From: Candidatus Pelagibacter sp.
GTDB taxonomy: Bacteria; Pseudomonadota; Alphaproteobacteria; Pelagibacterales; Pelagibacteraceae
NCBI GenBank assembly: GCA_028226535.1
Contig: JAOJEG010000003.1
Span: 1-63,173, forward strand
Length of the DNA stretch: 63,173 bases
Direction of reading: 5' to 3'
Shown: piece by piece, positions 17,151-24,780 of the stretch
Layout: each line of letters starts with the position of its first letter
How positions within the stretch are numbered: the stretch's first letter is position 1
Made by a program: the position numbers and the translations under genes
The notes under the pieces: model-generated
Told to the model about the DNA's origin: nothing
The model's input: only the letters and a program-made list of their open reading frames with translations
The model's database searches: none

Positions 17151-18065
17151 ATGTCTGAGTTAATAGCATTTATTGGTGTTGGAAACATGGGTTTGCCTAT
17201 GGCTGAAAATTTAATGAAATCTGGAAAAAAGATTAGAGTTTTTGATGTTTCTAAAAATACAATTGAAATTGCTCAAAAAAAAAATTTAGATGTTGTTAAA
17301 AATTTAAGCGACTTAGTTACGAGAGATGTAACAACCGTAATAACTATGCTTCCTGAAGGAAAACATTCTAAAGAAGTTTTTTTAGGAGAAAATGGAATTA
17401 TCAACAAAGTATCAAAAGATTGTCTATTAATTGACTGCTCTACAATTGATATTCAAACTTCGAAAGAGATTGGAAAAAAAGCAACTGAAAACGGAATTAA
17501 AATGATTGATGCCCCAGTGAGTGGAGGTGTTATGGGTGCACAAAAAGCAACATTAAATATAATGGTAGGTGGAACTAAAGAAGCATTTGATCTTGCTTTA
17601 CCTCTTCTAAAAATTATGGGGAAAAATATTTTTCATGCAGGAGAATTAGGAAGTGGAAATGGAGCAAAGATTTGTAATAACATGTCATTAGGAATTACAA
17701 TGATTGCGGCCTCAGAGTCTCTTATGCTGGCAAAAAGATTAAACATAGATATTAAAAAAGTTCATGAAATTATGAAAAATGCATCAGGGAATAGTTGGCC
17801 AATCTCTGTTTATCCACCTCTCCCAGATTTAATTGAGGGCACACCTTCTAATAACAATTATCGACCAGGATTTTCTGCAGGTATGATGAATAAAGATCTT
17901 AAACTTGCTTATGAATGTGCAAAAAGTGTTAGTGCAGACACACCTCTTGGTAAAGCGGCATTAGAAATATATGAAAAATTTTGTAAAGATGGTAACAATG
18001 ACAAAGATTTCTCTGCTATTTCAAAAGTAATAGGCGGTGATGCCTGGGATTACCCAATAGAATAA
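17151..18065 (+). CDS. mmsB: 3-hydroxyisobutyrate dehydrogenase family protein
   Basis: A 304-residue beta-hydroxyacid dehydrogenase. It has the N-terminal NAD site FIGVGNMGLPMAENLMKSG, the substrate loop DAPVSGGVMGAQKATLNIM, the catalytic Lys in GNGAKICNNM and the C-terminal FSAGMMNKDLKLA. The segment SGNSWPISVYPPLPDL matches 3-hydroxyisobutyrate dehydrogenase (valine breakdown) better than tartronate-semialdehyde reductase. In this glyoxylate setting the latter activity cannot be excluded. The partner mmsA is about 34 kb away at 52112. The gene is convergent with the regulator, 4 bases apart. Confidence 0.8.
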   Translation: MSELIAFIGVGNMGLPMAENLMKSGKKIRVFDVSKNTIEIAQKKNLDVVKNLSDLVTRDVTTVITMLPEGKHSKEVFLGENGIINKVSKDCLLIDCSTIDIQTSKEIGKKATENGIKMIDAPVSGGVMGAQKATLNIMVGGTKEAFDLALPLLKIMGKNIFHAGELGSGNGAKICNNMSLGITMIAASESLMLAKRLNIDIKKVHEIMKNASGNSWPISVYPPLPDLIEGTPSNNNYRPGFSAGMMNKDLKLAYECAKSVSADTPLGKAALEIYEKFCKDGNNDKDFSAISKVIGGDAWDYPIE

Positions 18066-18069
18066 ATTT

Positions 18070-19158
18070 TTATCCTAAATGTTTGTATATTGTAGTTCTA
18101 GATACACCAAGCTTTCTAGAAGCAACTGAGATATTATTAGTCTCTGCAAAAGTAGATCTAATCAAAACACATTTCTCTCTTTTTATTTTTGTATCTTTAC
18201 AGTTTTCACAAGCATATGTTTTATTTTTGGCTATTAATTCATGTGTCTGATTAGGTTTTAAATTTTGGTTTTTAATTACAAAAACTGATGAACCTAAATA
18301 ATCAGCTATTTTTAAAACTTTATTATTTAGAAGATCTGAAGCTATTGATGAAAATGAACTTGTAAAAATATTATTAAAATTTTGATTTTTCAAATCAACA
18401 AGACCATGTAGCATTATTTTTGCATTTGTATTAGATCCAATAATCAAACCATCCCCATTAATTGCAAGCAACCCAACACTTGTTGTTGAAAGATATTCTT
18501 GTCTAGGATGGAATGATAAAATAAGCTCATTAGAAAATTTATTTATAAAAAGTTTCGTTTCTATACTTCTTGTTGCAAGATTTACTAATGCTAAAGTGTG
18601 TTGTTCTCTTGACCTTGCATCTGTAGATGCATCAATAATTCCTATAATTTTACCATCATAGTTGGTAATTGGACTTGCAAAACAAGATAATTTTTCATGA
18701 TCAGTAAAAAAATGTTCTTTACCTGAAACTATAGTTGGTTTTTGTATCTCAACTGCTAATCCCAAACCATTAGTTCCACAAATTTTTTCAGCCCAAATAG
18801 ATCCGGGTATAACTGATTTTCCAACATCTGTTTGAAGACATGTTTTGTCATAAATGGTATCTAGAACTAATCCTTCGTTATCAGAAAAGGCTACCATAAA
18901 ATTTGTTCCAGCAACTTGAGAATACAAAAGTTCTAACTCCGGAATGACTATTTTTCTTAAATCTTCTTTTTCTTCTCTAATCTGGTCAAGCTCTTGGCTT
19001 GAAATAACACTTTTTTTTGGACCTTTAAAAGGATCAAGTCCATTTGAAATACATCTTGCCCAGCTATCCGAAATTTCAGAACCCATTTCATTTGATAGCA
19101 TTCCTCTTTTTTTTAAGATTGATCTAAATTCTTTATCTATGACAGCTAAATTGTTCAT
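18070..19158 (-). CDS. AcoR-like transcriptional regulator with GAF and Fis-type HTH but no AAA+ domain
   Basis: A 362-residue protein. The N-terminal half resembles the sensor part of AcoR-type activators: a SWARCISNGLDP opening and a GAF domain around residues 70-200 with GSIWAEKICGTNGLGLA and ASPITNYDGKIIGIIDAS. A PAS-like region follows (about 220-290), then a cysteine-containing linker (CENC, C) and a C-terminal Fis-type helix-turn-helix, NNISVASRKLGVSRTTIYKH. The sigma-54 AAA+ domain (GESGTGKE, GAFTGA) is absent. That fits SAR11, which as far as I recall has no RpoN. It faces the alcohol dehydrogenase/ABC operon and is the likely regulator. The start at 19158 is chosen over an upstream TTG. 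Confidence 0.82.
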   Translation of the reverse strand: MNNLAVIDKEFRSILKKRGMLSNEMGSEISDSWARCISNGLDPFKGPKKSVISSQELDQIREEKEDLRKIVIPELELLYSQVAGTNFMVAFSDNEGLVLDTIYDKTCLQTDVGKSVIPGSIWAEKICGTNGLGLAVEIQKPTIVSGKEHFFTDHEKLSCFASPITNYDGKIIGIIDASTDARSREQHTLALVNLATRSIETKLFINKFSNELILSFHPRQEYLSTTSVGLLAINGDGLIIGSNTNAKIMLHGLVDLKNQNFNNIFTSSFSSIASDLLNNKVLKIADYLGSSVFVIKNQNLKPNQTHELIAKNKTYACENCKDTKIKREKCVLIRSTFAETNNISVASRKLGVSRTTIYKHLG

Positions 19159-19190
19159 ATTTTTAACATTAAGTTTTTTTATATGACATA

Positions 19191-19209
19191 ACAACCAACC
19201 CAAGGTTGT
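19191..19209. promoter_or_regulatory. candidate operator between regulator and alcohol dehydrogenase operon
   Basis: A perfect interrupted inverted repeat, ACAACC-N7-GGTTGT, lies in the 145-base divergent spacer. A weaker TTGT...ACAA pair follows at 19212-19230. Fis-type HTH regulators bind dyads of this spacing, so this is the best candidate site for the neighbouring GAF-HTH protein. Inferred from sequence alone. Confidence 0.45.
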
Positions 19210-19242
19210 ATTTGTTAATTAATTGGACAATTAAAAGTGAAA

Positions 19243-19271
19243 TTGACTCCTTTACTATACTAAATTTTAAT
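19243..19271 (+). promoter_or_regulatory. candidate sigma-70 promoter of the alcohol dehydrogenase/ABC operon
   Basis: TTGACT (19243-19248) and TTTAAT (19266-19271) are separated by 17 bases, about 32 bases ahead of the ATG at 19304. An AAGGGAG ribosome binding site follows. An alternative -10, TATACT at 19256-19261, has no well-spaced -35. Confidence 0.35.
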
Positions 19272-19303
19272 AACGTTCAGAATAATTATTAAGGGAGAAT
19301 TTA

Positions 19304-20365
19304 ATGAAAGCACAAGTTTTACACAAGTATGACCCAGAAATGAAAGAAAAAGTATGGGTAACAGAACAAGAAATGCCAGATCCAAAGTTAGAAAAATCAT
19401 CTGATGTGATTGTAAAAATAGGTGCTGCAGGAGTTTGCAGAACTGATTTACATATTGTTGAAGGAGTATGGAAACATATTCAAGACCCTAACGGAGATTT
19501 ATTACCTATGGTTATGGGGCATGAAAATGCAGGCTGGGTTGAGGAAGTTGGAAAAGATGTAACTGGATTTAAAAAAGGTGACCCAGTAATTTTACACCCA
19601 ATTATTTCTGGAACAGACGGAACTTGTTTAAACTGCAGAAGAGGTTTGGATCAGCATGCTGATGATGTTGCATTTCCAGGACTAAATATTAAAGAAGGTG
19701 GTTACGCTGAATTGCTTAAAACAAGTGTTAGAAACTTAATTAAGCTTCCAACAGTTTTAGCTCCAAAAGATGTAGCACCATTTTCAGATGCTGGATTAAC
19801 TGCTTATAGAGTTGTTAAAAAAGCAACTAGACATTTATTGCCAGGCCAAAACTGTGTAATTATAGGTGCAGGTGGATTAGGCCATATTGCGATTCAGTGT
19901 TTAAGAGCAATGTGTGCAGCAAATATTATTATTGTTGAAAAATCAAAAGCAGCTCTTGATCATGCAATGCCTTTAGGAGGAGACGAAGGTGTATTGATTG
20001 ATGGTAATGAAGTTGAAAGAATTATGGAACTTACCAAAGGCAAAGGTGCTGAAGCTGTTATCGATTTTGTTGGTGAACATGGCTCTACAAAGATGGGTCT
20101 TGACATGACTTCAGGTGGTGGATTTTATTATATCGTTGGCTATGGTGAGGAAATCAAAATCTTAGCTGTTGATGTAATCATTTCAGAAAAAAACATAATA
20201 GGAAATTTAGTGGGAACGTGGTCTGAGTTATATGAACTTATGGAGCTAGCTAACAAAGGATTAGTTAAGTTATCTATGCAAGAGTATAAACTAGGCGATG
20301 CTAATAGAGCACTTCATGAACTTAACGAAGGTAAAGTTAAGGGACGAGCTGTTTTAGTTCCGTAA
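19304..20365 (+). CDS. zinc-dependent NAD(P) alcohol dehydrogenase
   Basis: A 353-residue medium-chain dehydrogenase. Catalytic zinc ligands are visible: Cys in AAGVCRTDLHIVEG, His-Glu in VMGHENAGWVEEVG, and Asp in FSDAGLTAYR. The Rossmann motif is VIIGAGGLGHIAIQ, with VEKSK at the end of the second strand. The structural-zinc lobe is degenerate: GTDGTCLNCRRGLDQHAD keeps only two of the four usual cysteines. It opens an operon with an ABC importer 20 bases downstream, so its substrate is probably the imported alcohol or polyol or a product of it. The exact substrate is unknown. Confidence 0.85.
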   Translation: MKAQVLHKYDPEMKEKVWVTEQEMPDPKLEKSSDVIVKIGAAGVCRTDLHIVEGVWKHIQDPNGDLLPMVMGHENAGWVEEVGKDVTGFKKGDPVILHPIISGTDGTCLNCRRGLDQHADDVAFPGLNIKEGGYAELLKTSVRNLIKLPTVLAPKDVAPFSDAGLTAYRVVKKATRHLLPGQNCVIIGAGGLGHIAIQCLRAMCAANIIIVEKSKAALDHAMPLGGDEGVLIDGNEVERIMELTKGKGAEAVIDFVGEHGSTKMGLDMTSGGGFYYIVGYGEEIKILAVDVIISEKNIIGNLVGTWSELYELMELANKGLVKLSMQEYKLGDANRALHELNEGKVKGRAVLVP

Positions 20366-20373
20366 CAACATAA

Positions 20374-20382
20374 AGGGGAGAG
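20374..20382 (+). promoter_or_regulatory. strong ribosome binding site of the ABC binding protein
   Basis: AGGGGAGAG sits 3 bases before the ATG at 20386, in the same context (GGAGAGAAAATG) as the site in front of the TRAP binding protein at 25958-25966. Most genes in the window have no such sequence. Confidence 0.6.
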
Positions 20383-20385
20383 AAA

Positions 20386-21924
20386 ATGAAAATAATAAAA
20401 ACTTGCCTAAGTGCTGCAATATCAAGTGTCTTGATATTTAGTCCTATGGCATATGCTGATAAGTGGAGTGATCAATTTCCGCATATCAAAGCAACAGGAG
20501 ATATTCCGGGTGATTGTTCTTATGAAAAAATGTCTAAGAAAAATTACAAAGGTAAAACTCTTAAAATAAATACGCATGCTGTACCAGTAATCGGACAGCC
20601 TACAGCTCTTCATGCTGAACAGTTTGCTAAGTTAACAGGAGCAAAAGTTGATGTTACACATACACCAGCGGGTGATTTGTATGCAAAAGCTATGGTTCCA
20701 TTTAAAGCAGGTCAAGCTCCATACGATATCGTATTTGGCTTTTCTAACTTTATTAATGACTGGAAACAATATTTAGCTCCAGTTCCAAAAAAATACATAA
20801 ACTCACCTGAGATGAAAGATGTAACTAAATCTCACATTGGAGTTTCTTCTTGGGACGGAACTATGTACCAATATCCAGTTGATGGCGACAGACATTATCT
20901 AAAATATAGAAAAGACGTAATAGATAATCCTGAAATGCAAAAAAAATACAAAGCAGATACTGGTAAAGAGTTAAGAGTTCCAAGAACATGGAAAGAGTAT
21001 GGCGAAATGGCTAAATACTTTAATGGTTGGGACTGGGATGGAGATGGAGAAAAAGAATACGGTTCAGCTGAAGTTATGAAAAAAGACGACTTAATGTTCG
21101 CAGCTTTTTTCAGTAGATCAGTAGCGTATGCTAAAAATCTAAGTACTCCAGGTGGTTTCTTTTTTGATTTAGAAACTATGAAACCAAATATTAACAATCC
21201 AGGATTTGTTGAAGCTTTAACTGATTGGGTAGAGGCTACTAAGTATGTTCCTCCAGGAGGAATTAACTTTGGACTAGGTGATGAAATTGGATCATTTGGT
21301 GGTGGTCAAACACTATTTAGTTTTTCATGGGATGATGCTTTCATCGCAGCGATGCAAGATGATAGCCCTATTAAAAATAAAGTAGGTGCTGCTCCTCTTC
21401 CAGGCGCAGATAAAGTTTGGAACAGAAATACTAATGGCTGGGAAAACAGATTTAACCAAGCTCCTTACATTGTTTGGGGTTGGGCAGTAGGTGTTGCCAA
21501 GAAAAGTAAAGTTAAAGACATGGCGTTTGATTACCTATGTTTCTTTTCAAACGGAGCAAATCACCAAGCTGACTTAGCGATTGGTAACTTTGGTGTTAAC
21601 CCATTCAAAAACTCAGATTTTGATCCAAATATTTATATAGATACTATGGGTTGGGATCCTGAAATTGCTAACAGTTACACTAAAACTCTTTTAGATATGG
21701 AAAAAAGTAAAAATAGAGTTTTCCCTCTAAGAGTTCCAGGTGTATTTGAATTCACTAGTGCAGTTGCGACTGGTACTTCAAAAGCGCTAGCTGGACAATT
21801 GTCACCGCAAGAAGCTTTAGATGAAGTTGCTAAAGAGTGGGAAGCAATTGTTAAAAGAGTAGGTAAAAAAGCAGTACAAGATGCCTACGCTGTTGGTGTA
21901 AAAATGGAAGACAACAAGTTATAA
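20386..21924 (+). CDS. ABC transporter periplasmic binding protein (carbohydrate/polyol type, family 1)
   Basis: A 512-residue periplasmic protein with a signal peptide cleaved after SPMAYA. The mature protein begins with a 35-residue lead, then the start of lobe I at GKTLKINTHAVPVIGQPT. Regions typical of family 1 solute-binding proteins follow, including a WDWDGDGEKEYG insertion and TLFSFSWDDAFIAAMQD. It is large for the family, as are binding proteins that pair with GlpS/GlpT-like ATPases. The ligand is probably a polyol, glycerol or sugar, inferred from the ATPase type and the adjacent alcohol dehydrogenase. A hairpin after the stop probably boosts its mRNA level over the permeases. Confidence 0.85.
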   Translation: MKIIKTCLSAAISSVLIFSPMAYADKWSDQFPHIKATGDIPGDCSYEKMSKKNYKGKTLKINTHAVPVIGQPTALHAEQFAKLTGAKVDVTHTPAGDLYAKAMVPFKAGQAPYDIVFGFSNFINDWKQYLAPVPKKYINSPEMKDVTKSHIGVSSWDGTMYQYPVDGDRHYLKYRKDVIDNPEMQKKYKADTGKELRVPRTWKEYGEMAKYFNGWDWDGDGEKEYGSAEVMKKDDLMFAAFFSRSVAYAKNLSTPGGFFFDLETMKPNINNPGFVEALTDWVEATKYVPPGGINFGLGDEIGSFGGGQTLFSFSWDDAFIAAMQDDSPIKNKVGAAPLPGADKVWNRNTNGWENRFNQAPYIVWGWAVGVAKKSKVKDMAFDYLCFFSNGANHQADLAIGNFGVNPFKNSDFDPNIYIDTMGWDPEIANSYTKTLLDMEKSKNRVFPLRVPGVFEFTSAVATGTSKALAGQLSPQEALDEVAKEWEAIVKRVGKKAVQDAYAVGVKMEDNKL

Positions 21925-21938
21925 TTTTAACTTTAATC

Positions 21939-21966
21939 ATGTGGCCACTTTTATCAGTGGCCACAT
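21939..21966 (+). promoter_or_regulatory. intercistronic hairpin between binding protein and permease genes
   Basis: ATGTGGCCACT (21939-21949) and AGTGGCCACAT (21956-21966) form a perfect 11-bp stem with a 6-base loop. No T-run follows, so it is more likely an mRNA-stabilising element or partial attenuator than a full terminator. It lies 14 bases after the binding-protein stop. Confidence 0.7.
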
Positions 21967-21990
21967 ATAGTATAATCATTTTAAAAATTC

Positions 21991-22851
21991 ATGAACTTTA
22001 AACATAAATACGTTTTTTTATTTCCAGGTTTATTTGTTCTTATAGGTATTTTAATATTTCCAATTATCTTTGTGGTTCGTCTAAGTTTATCTGGATGGAA
22101 TAGTTACAATGGTCTTAATTTTATAGGTCTTGAAAATTACGTAAGATTATTCACGGATGACCCTAGATTTTGGCAATCATTTTTAAGACTAAGCTTTTTA
22201 TCGGTCACAACAGTTATCCTTCAATATGTTATTGGATTTGCATTAGCACATATGGTTTGGAAAGATATTAAGTTTCAAAGATTTTTTAGAGTTTTATTTT
22301 TAATACCAATGATGACAACACCAGTTATCATGACAGTTATATGGAGAACTTTCTTTCATGAGTCTCTTGGACCAGTGAATGATATTTTATCTAATTTTGG
22401 AATGTCACCTAAATGGTTAACAGATCCAGTTCTTGCTAAATTTACGGTAATTGTAGTTGAAGTATGGCAATGGACACCATTCATGTTTTTACTTTTATTA
22501 GCTGGTCTTTTATCATTACCTAAAGAACCTTTTTTAGCAGCGGCAATTGATGGAGCCAGTCCAGTTAGAAAATTTATTTATGTTACATTTCCTTTGATGG
22601 CCCCTATTTCTATTGGTGCAATTATTATCAGGTTGATCGAAGCATCTAAAATAATGGATACAGTTTATGTTTTAACTTCTGGTGGTCCAGGTACGGCAAC
22701 TGAAACTTCTAGCTTTTATATATTTATTAAAGGGCTGAGAGAGTTTCAAATGGGATATGCAGCGTCAATGTCTTTTACATATTTAATAATAATGATCATC
22801 AGTTTAACTGTAATTGCAAAAGTATTAACCAAGGTATTATTGAAAGATTAA
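21991..22851 (+). CDS. ABC transporter permease (MalF-like)
   Basis: A 286-residue inner-membrane protein with six predicted helices. Its first helix is PGLFVLIGILIFPIIFVVRL, and the EAA coupling motif is FLAAAIDGASPVRKFIYVTF. The LTSGGPGTATETSSFYIF segment is typical of the first permease of carbohydrate-type importers. It forms a heterodimer with the next gene, and the start of that gene is one base beyond its stop. The gene follows the binding-protein gene after a 66-base spacer containing the hairpin. Confidence 0.92.
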   Translation: MNFKHKYVFLFPGLFVLIGILIFPIIFVVRLSLSGWNSYNGLNFIGLENYVRLFTDDPRFWQSFLRLSFLSVTTVILQYVIGFALAHMVWKDIKFQRFFRVLFLIPMMTTPVIMTVIWRTFFHESLGPVNDILSNFGMSPKWLTDPVLAKFTVIVVEVWQWTPFMFLLLLAGLLSLPKEPFLAAAIDGASPVRKFIYVTFPLMAPISIGAIIIRLIEASKIMDTVYVLTSGGPGTATETSSFYIFIKGLREFQMGYAASMSFTYLIIMIISLTVIAKVLTKVLLKD

Positions 22852-22852
22852 G

Positions 22853-23701
22853 ATGGGAAAATTATATAAATTTTTAAAATACTTTTTTATTACATTCTGG
22901 GCTGTGTTTGTTGTAGCTCCTTTTTTATGGGCTATTTCAACCTCATTTAAAGACTTTAACTCAGTTAATGGAGGAGCAACATATATTCCTTGGGTTGATT
23001 TTGAACCAAAATTAGAGGGATGGAAAGTATTAATTAAATCTCCCGCAAATGGTGGAGTAGATATAGTTGAGCCTTATTTTAATAGTTTGTTTGTAACATG
23101 TACAGCAAGCCTGATAAGTATAGTTCTTGGAACTCTATCTGCTTATGCTCTATCAAGGTTTACCTTTAAAGCTGGATTTGTAAAAAATAATGACATTACA
23201 TTCTTTTTTATTTCACAGAGAATTATGCCACCAATTGTTCTTTCAATTCCATTTTTTTTATTTTTAGGTGCAATCAATTTATTAGATAGTTTGATTGGAT
23301 TAATAGTTGTTTATATTGTTCTTTTAATGCCTATAGCAGTTTGGATCATGGTTGATTTCTTTAACAAGGTTCCCAGAGAGATTGATGAAACTGCATTGAT
23401 AGATGGATGCAATCCTTATCAAGCATTTTTTAAAGTTGTATTACCAAATTCTATACCAGGTCTAATTGTAGCTGGAATGTTTTGTATTATATTTGGATGG
23501 ATTGACTTTTTCTTTGCATTTATTTTAACTTTCACAGAAGTACAATTACTTCCAGTTAAAATTGTAGCCTTAAATTCATCTATTACACCTTGGTGGAGTT
23601 TATCGGCTTCTGCTTTGATATCAGTTGCGCCACTAATCATCGTTGCATTTATCGTAGAAAGATATTTATCAAAAGGAAATTTGTCAGGAGCTATTAAATA
23701 A
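22853..23701 (+). CDS. ABC transporter permease (MalG-like)
   Basis: A 282-residue inner-membrane protein with six helices and the EAA loop REIDETALIDGCNPYQAFFK. It matches the second permease of CUT1-type importers. The large periplasmic loop between helices 1 and 2 (VNGGATYIPWVDFEPKLEGW) is in the usual place. Its stop overlaps the following ATPase start by one base (TAATG). Confidence 0.92.
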   Translation: MGKLYKFLKYFFITFWAVFVVAPFLWAISTSFKDFNSVNGGATYIPWVDFEPKLEGWKVLIKSPANGGVDIVEPYFNSLFVTCTASLISIVLGTLSAYALSRFTFKAGFVKNNDITFFFISQRIMPPIVLSIPFFLFLGAINLLDSLIGLIVVYIVLLMPIAVWIMVDFFNKVPREIDETALIDGCNPYQAFFKVVLPNSIPGLIVAGMFCIIFGWIDFFFAFILTFTEVQLLPVKIVALNSSITPWWSLSASALISVAPLIIVAFIVERYLSKGNLSGAIK

Positions 23702-24780
23702 TGAATTTAGTTGGTGAAAATTTATCCTATAAACCAGATGAGCAGTTTCATCTAAATGAAGTGTCTTTTAATTTTAAGAAAGGAAATATTTATACAATTC
23801 TTGGAAGAACTTTATCAGGCAAAACAACCTTACTAAAAACTATAGCAGGACTATTAACACCTGATTCAGGAGACATGCAGTTCGAAGATAAAGATTTTCT
23901 AAAAGTTCCAGTTTGGGAAAGAAATATTGCAATGGTTTATCAACAATTTATTAATTATCCTCACCTAAATGTTTTTGAGAACGTTGCTTTCCCGCTTAAA
24001 CAAAGGAAAGTAGACGATCAAGAAATTAATGACGTGGTTTTAAAATCTCTAAAATCAGTAGGTCTAGAGGGCTATGAAAATAGAAAAATTCAAGAATTAT
24101 CTGGCGGGCAACAGCAAAGAGTTTCTCTTGCAAGATCTTTAGTAAAGAATGCAAAGATATTATTATTAGATGAGCCTTTGGTGAATTTAGATTATAAATT
24201 AAGAGAACAATTAAGAGAAGAATTTAAAAATATTTTTTCACAAGGTCTTTCTGAAGAGAGCATTGTTATTTTTTCAACAACAGATCCTAGAGAAGCTATG
24301 GAGTTGAATGGTGAGGTTATTGTGCTTGATGAAGGAAAAGTTTTACAAGTTGGACCTGCAAGAGAAATTTTTGAAAACCCTAAGACATTAAAGGTTGCAG
24401 AAATTTCCAATGATCCACCGATGAATATTTTGCAGGCAAATATAGATTCTAATAAAATTAAGTTTGAAGGGATAGAAGTTGAAGTTCCCAATCATTTAAA
24501 TAATGTTAAAGATAAAAATTTTAATTTAGGTATTAGAGCGTCTAATATCGAACTAAGTGATAATGGTTTTGAGTTTGAAGTAGAATTAGCAGAAATAAGC
24601 GGCTCAGAAACATTGCTACACCTCAAAAGAGGAAACGCAAAAATTATTACATCTATAGAGGAAGTTATGAACTTTAATATTAATGATAAGGTAAAAATTA
24701 ATTTTGATATAGATAAAGTTTATGCCTTTGATGAAAATGGTATTTTAGCTTCATCACCTTTTGGAGGCTCATATGTCTAA
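23701..24780 (+). CDS. ABC transporter ATPase, GlpS-like
   Basis: A 359-residue cytosolic ATPase. Walker A reads GRTLSGKTT rather than GPSGSGKS, the Q-loop is VYQQFINYPHL, the signature LSGGQQQRVSLAR is canonical, and Walker B is LLLDEPLVNLD. The switch histidine is replaced: the H-loop reads STTDPREA. An OB-type regulatory domain follows (residues about 240-359). GRTLSGKT and the partner gene's features are those of the GlpS/GlpT ATPase pair of rhizobial glycerol importers. It overlaps the second ATPase by 8 bases. Confidence 0.88.
   Translation: MNLVGENLSYKPDEQFHLNEVSFNFKKGNIYTILGRTLSGKTTLLKTIAGLLTPDSGDMQFEDKDFLKVPVWERNIAMVYQQFINYPHLNVFENVAFPLKQRKVDDQEINDVVLKSLKSVGLEGYENRKIQELSGGQQQRVSLARSLVKNAKILLLDEPLVNLDYKLREQLREEFKNIFSQGLSEESIVIFSTTDPREAMELNGEVIVLDEGKVLQVGPAREIFENPKTLKVAEISNDPPMNILQANIDSNKIKFEGIEVEVPNHLNNVKDKNFNLGIRASNIELSDNGFEFEVELAEISGSETLLHLKRGNAKIITSIEEVMNFNINDKVKINFDIDKVYAFDENGILASSPFGGSYV
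24763..24767 (+). promoter_or_regulatory. ribosome binding site deciding the start of the second ATPase
   Basis: GGAGG lies 5 bases before the ATG at 24773, inside the end of the first ATPase gene. It supports that ATG over an in-frame TTG at 24761. Confidence 0.6.
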
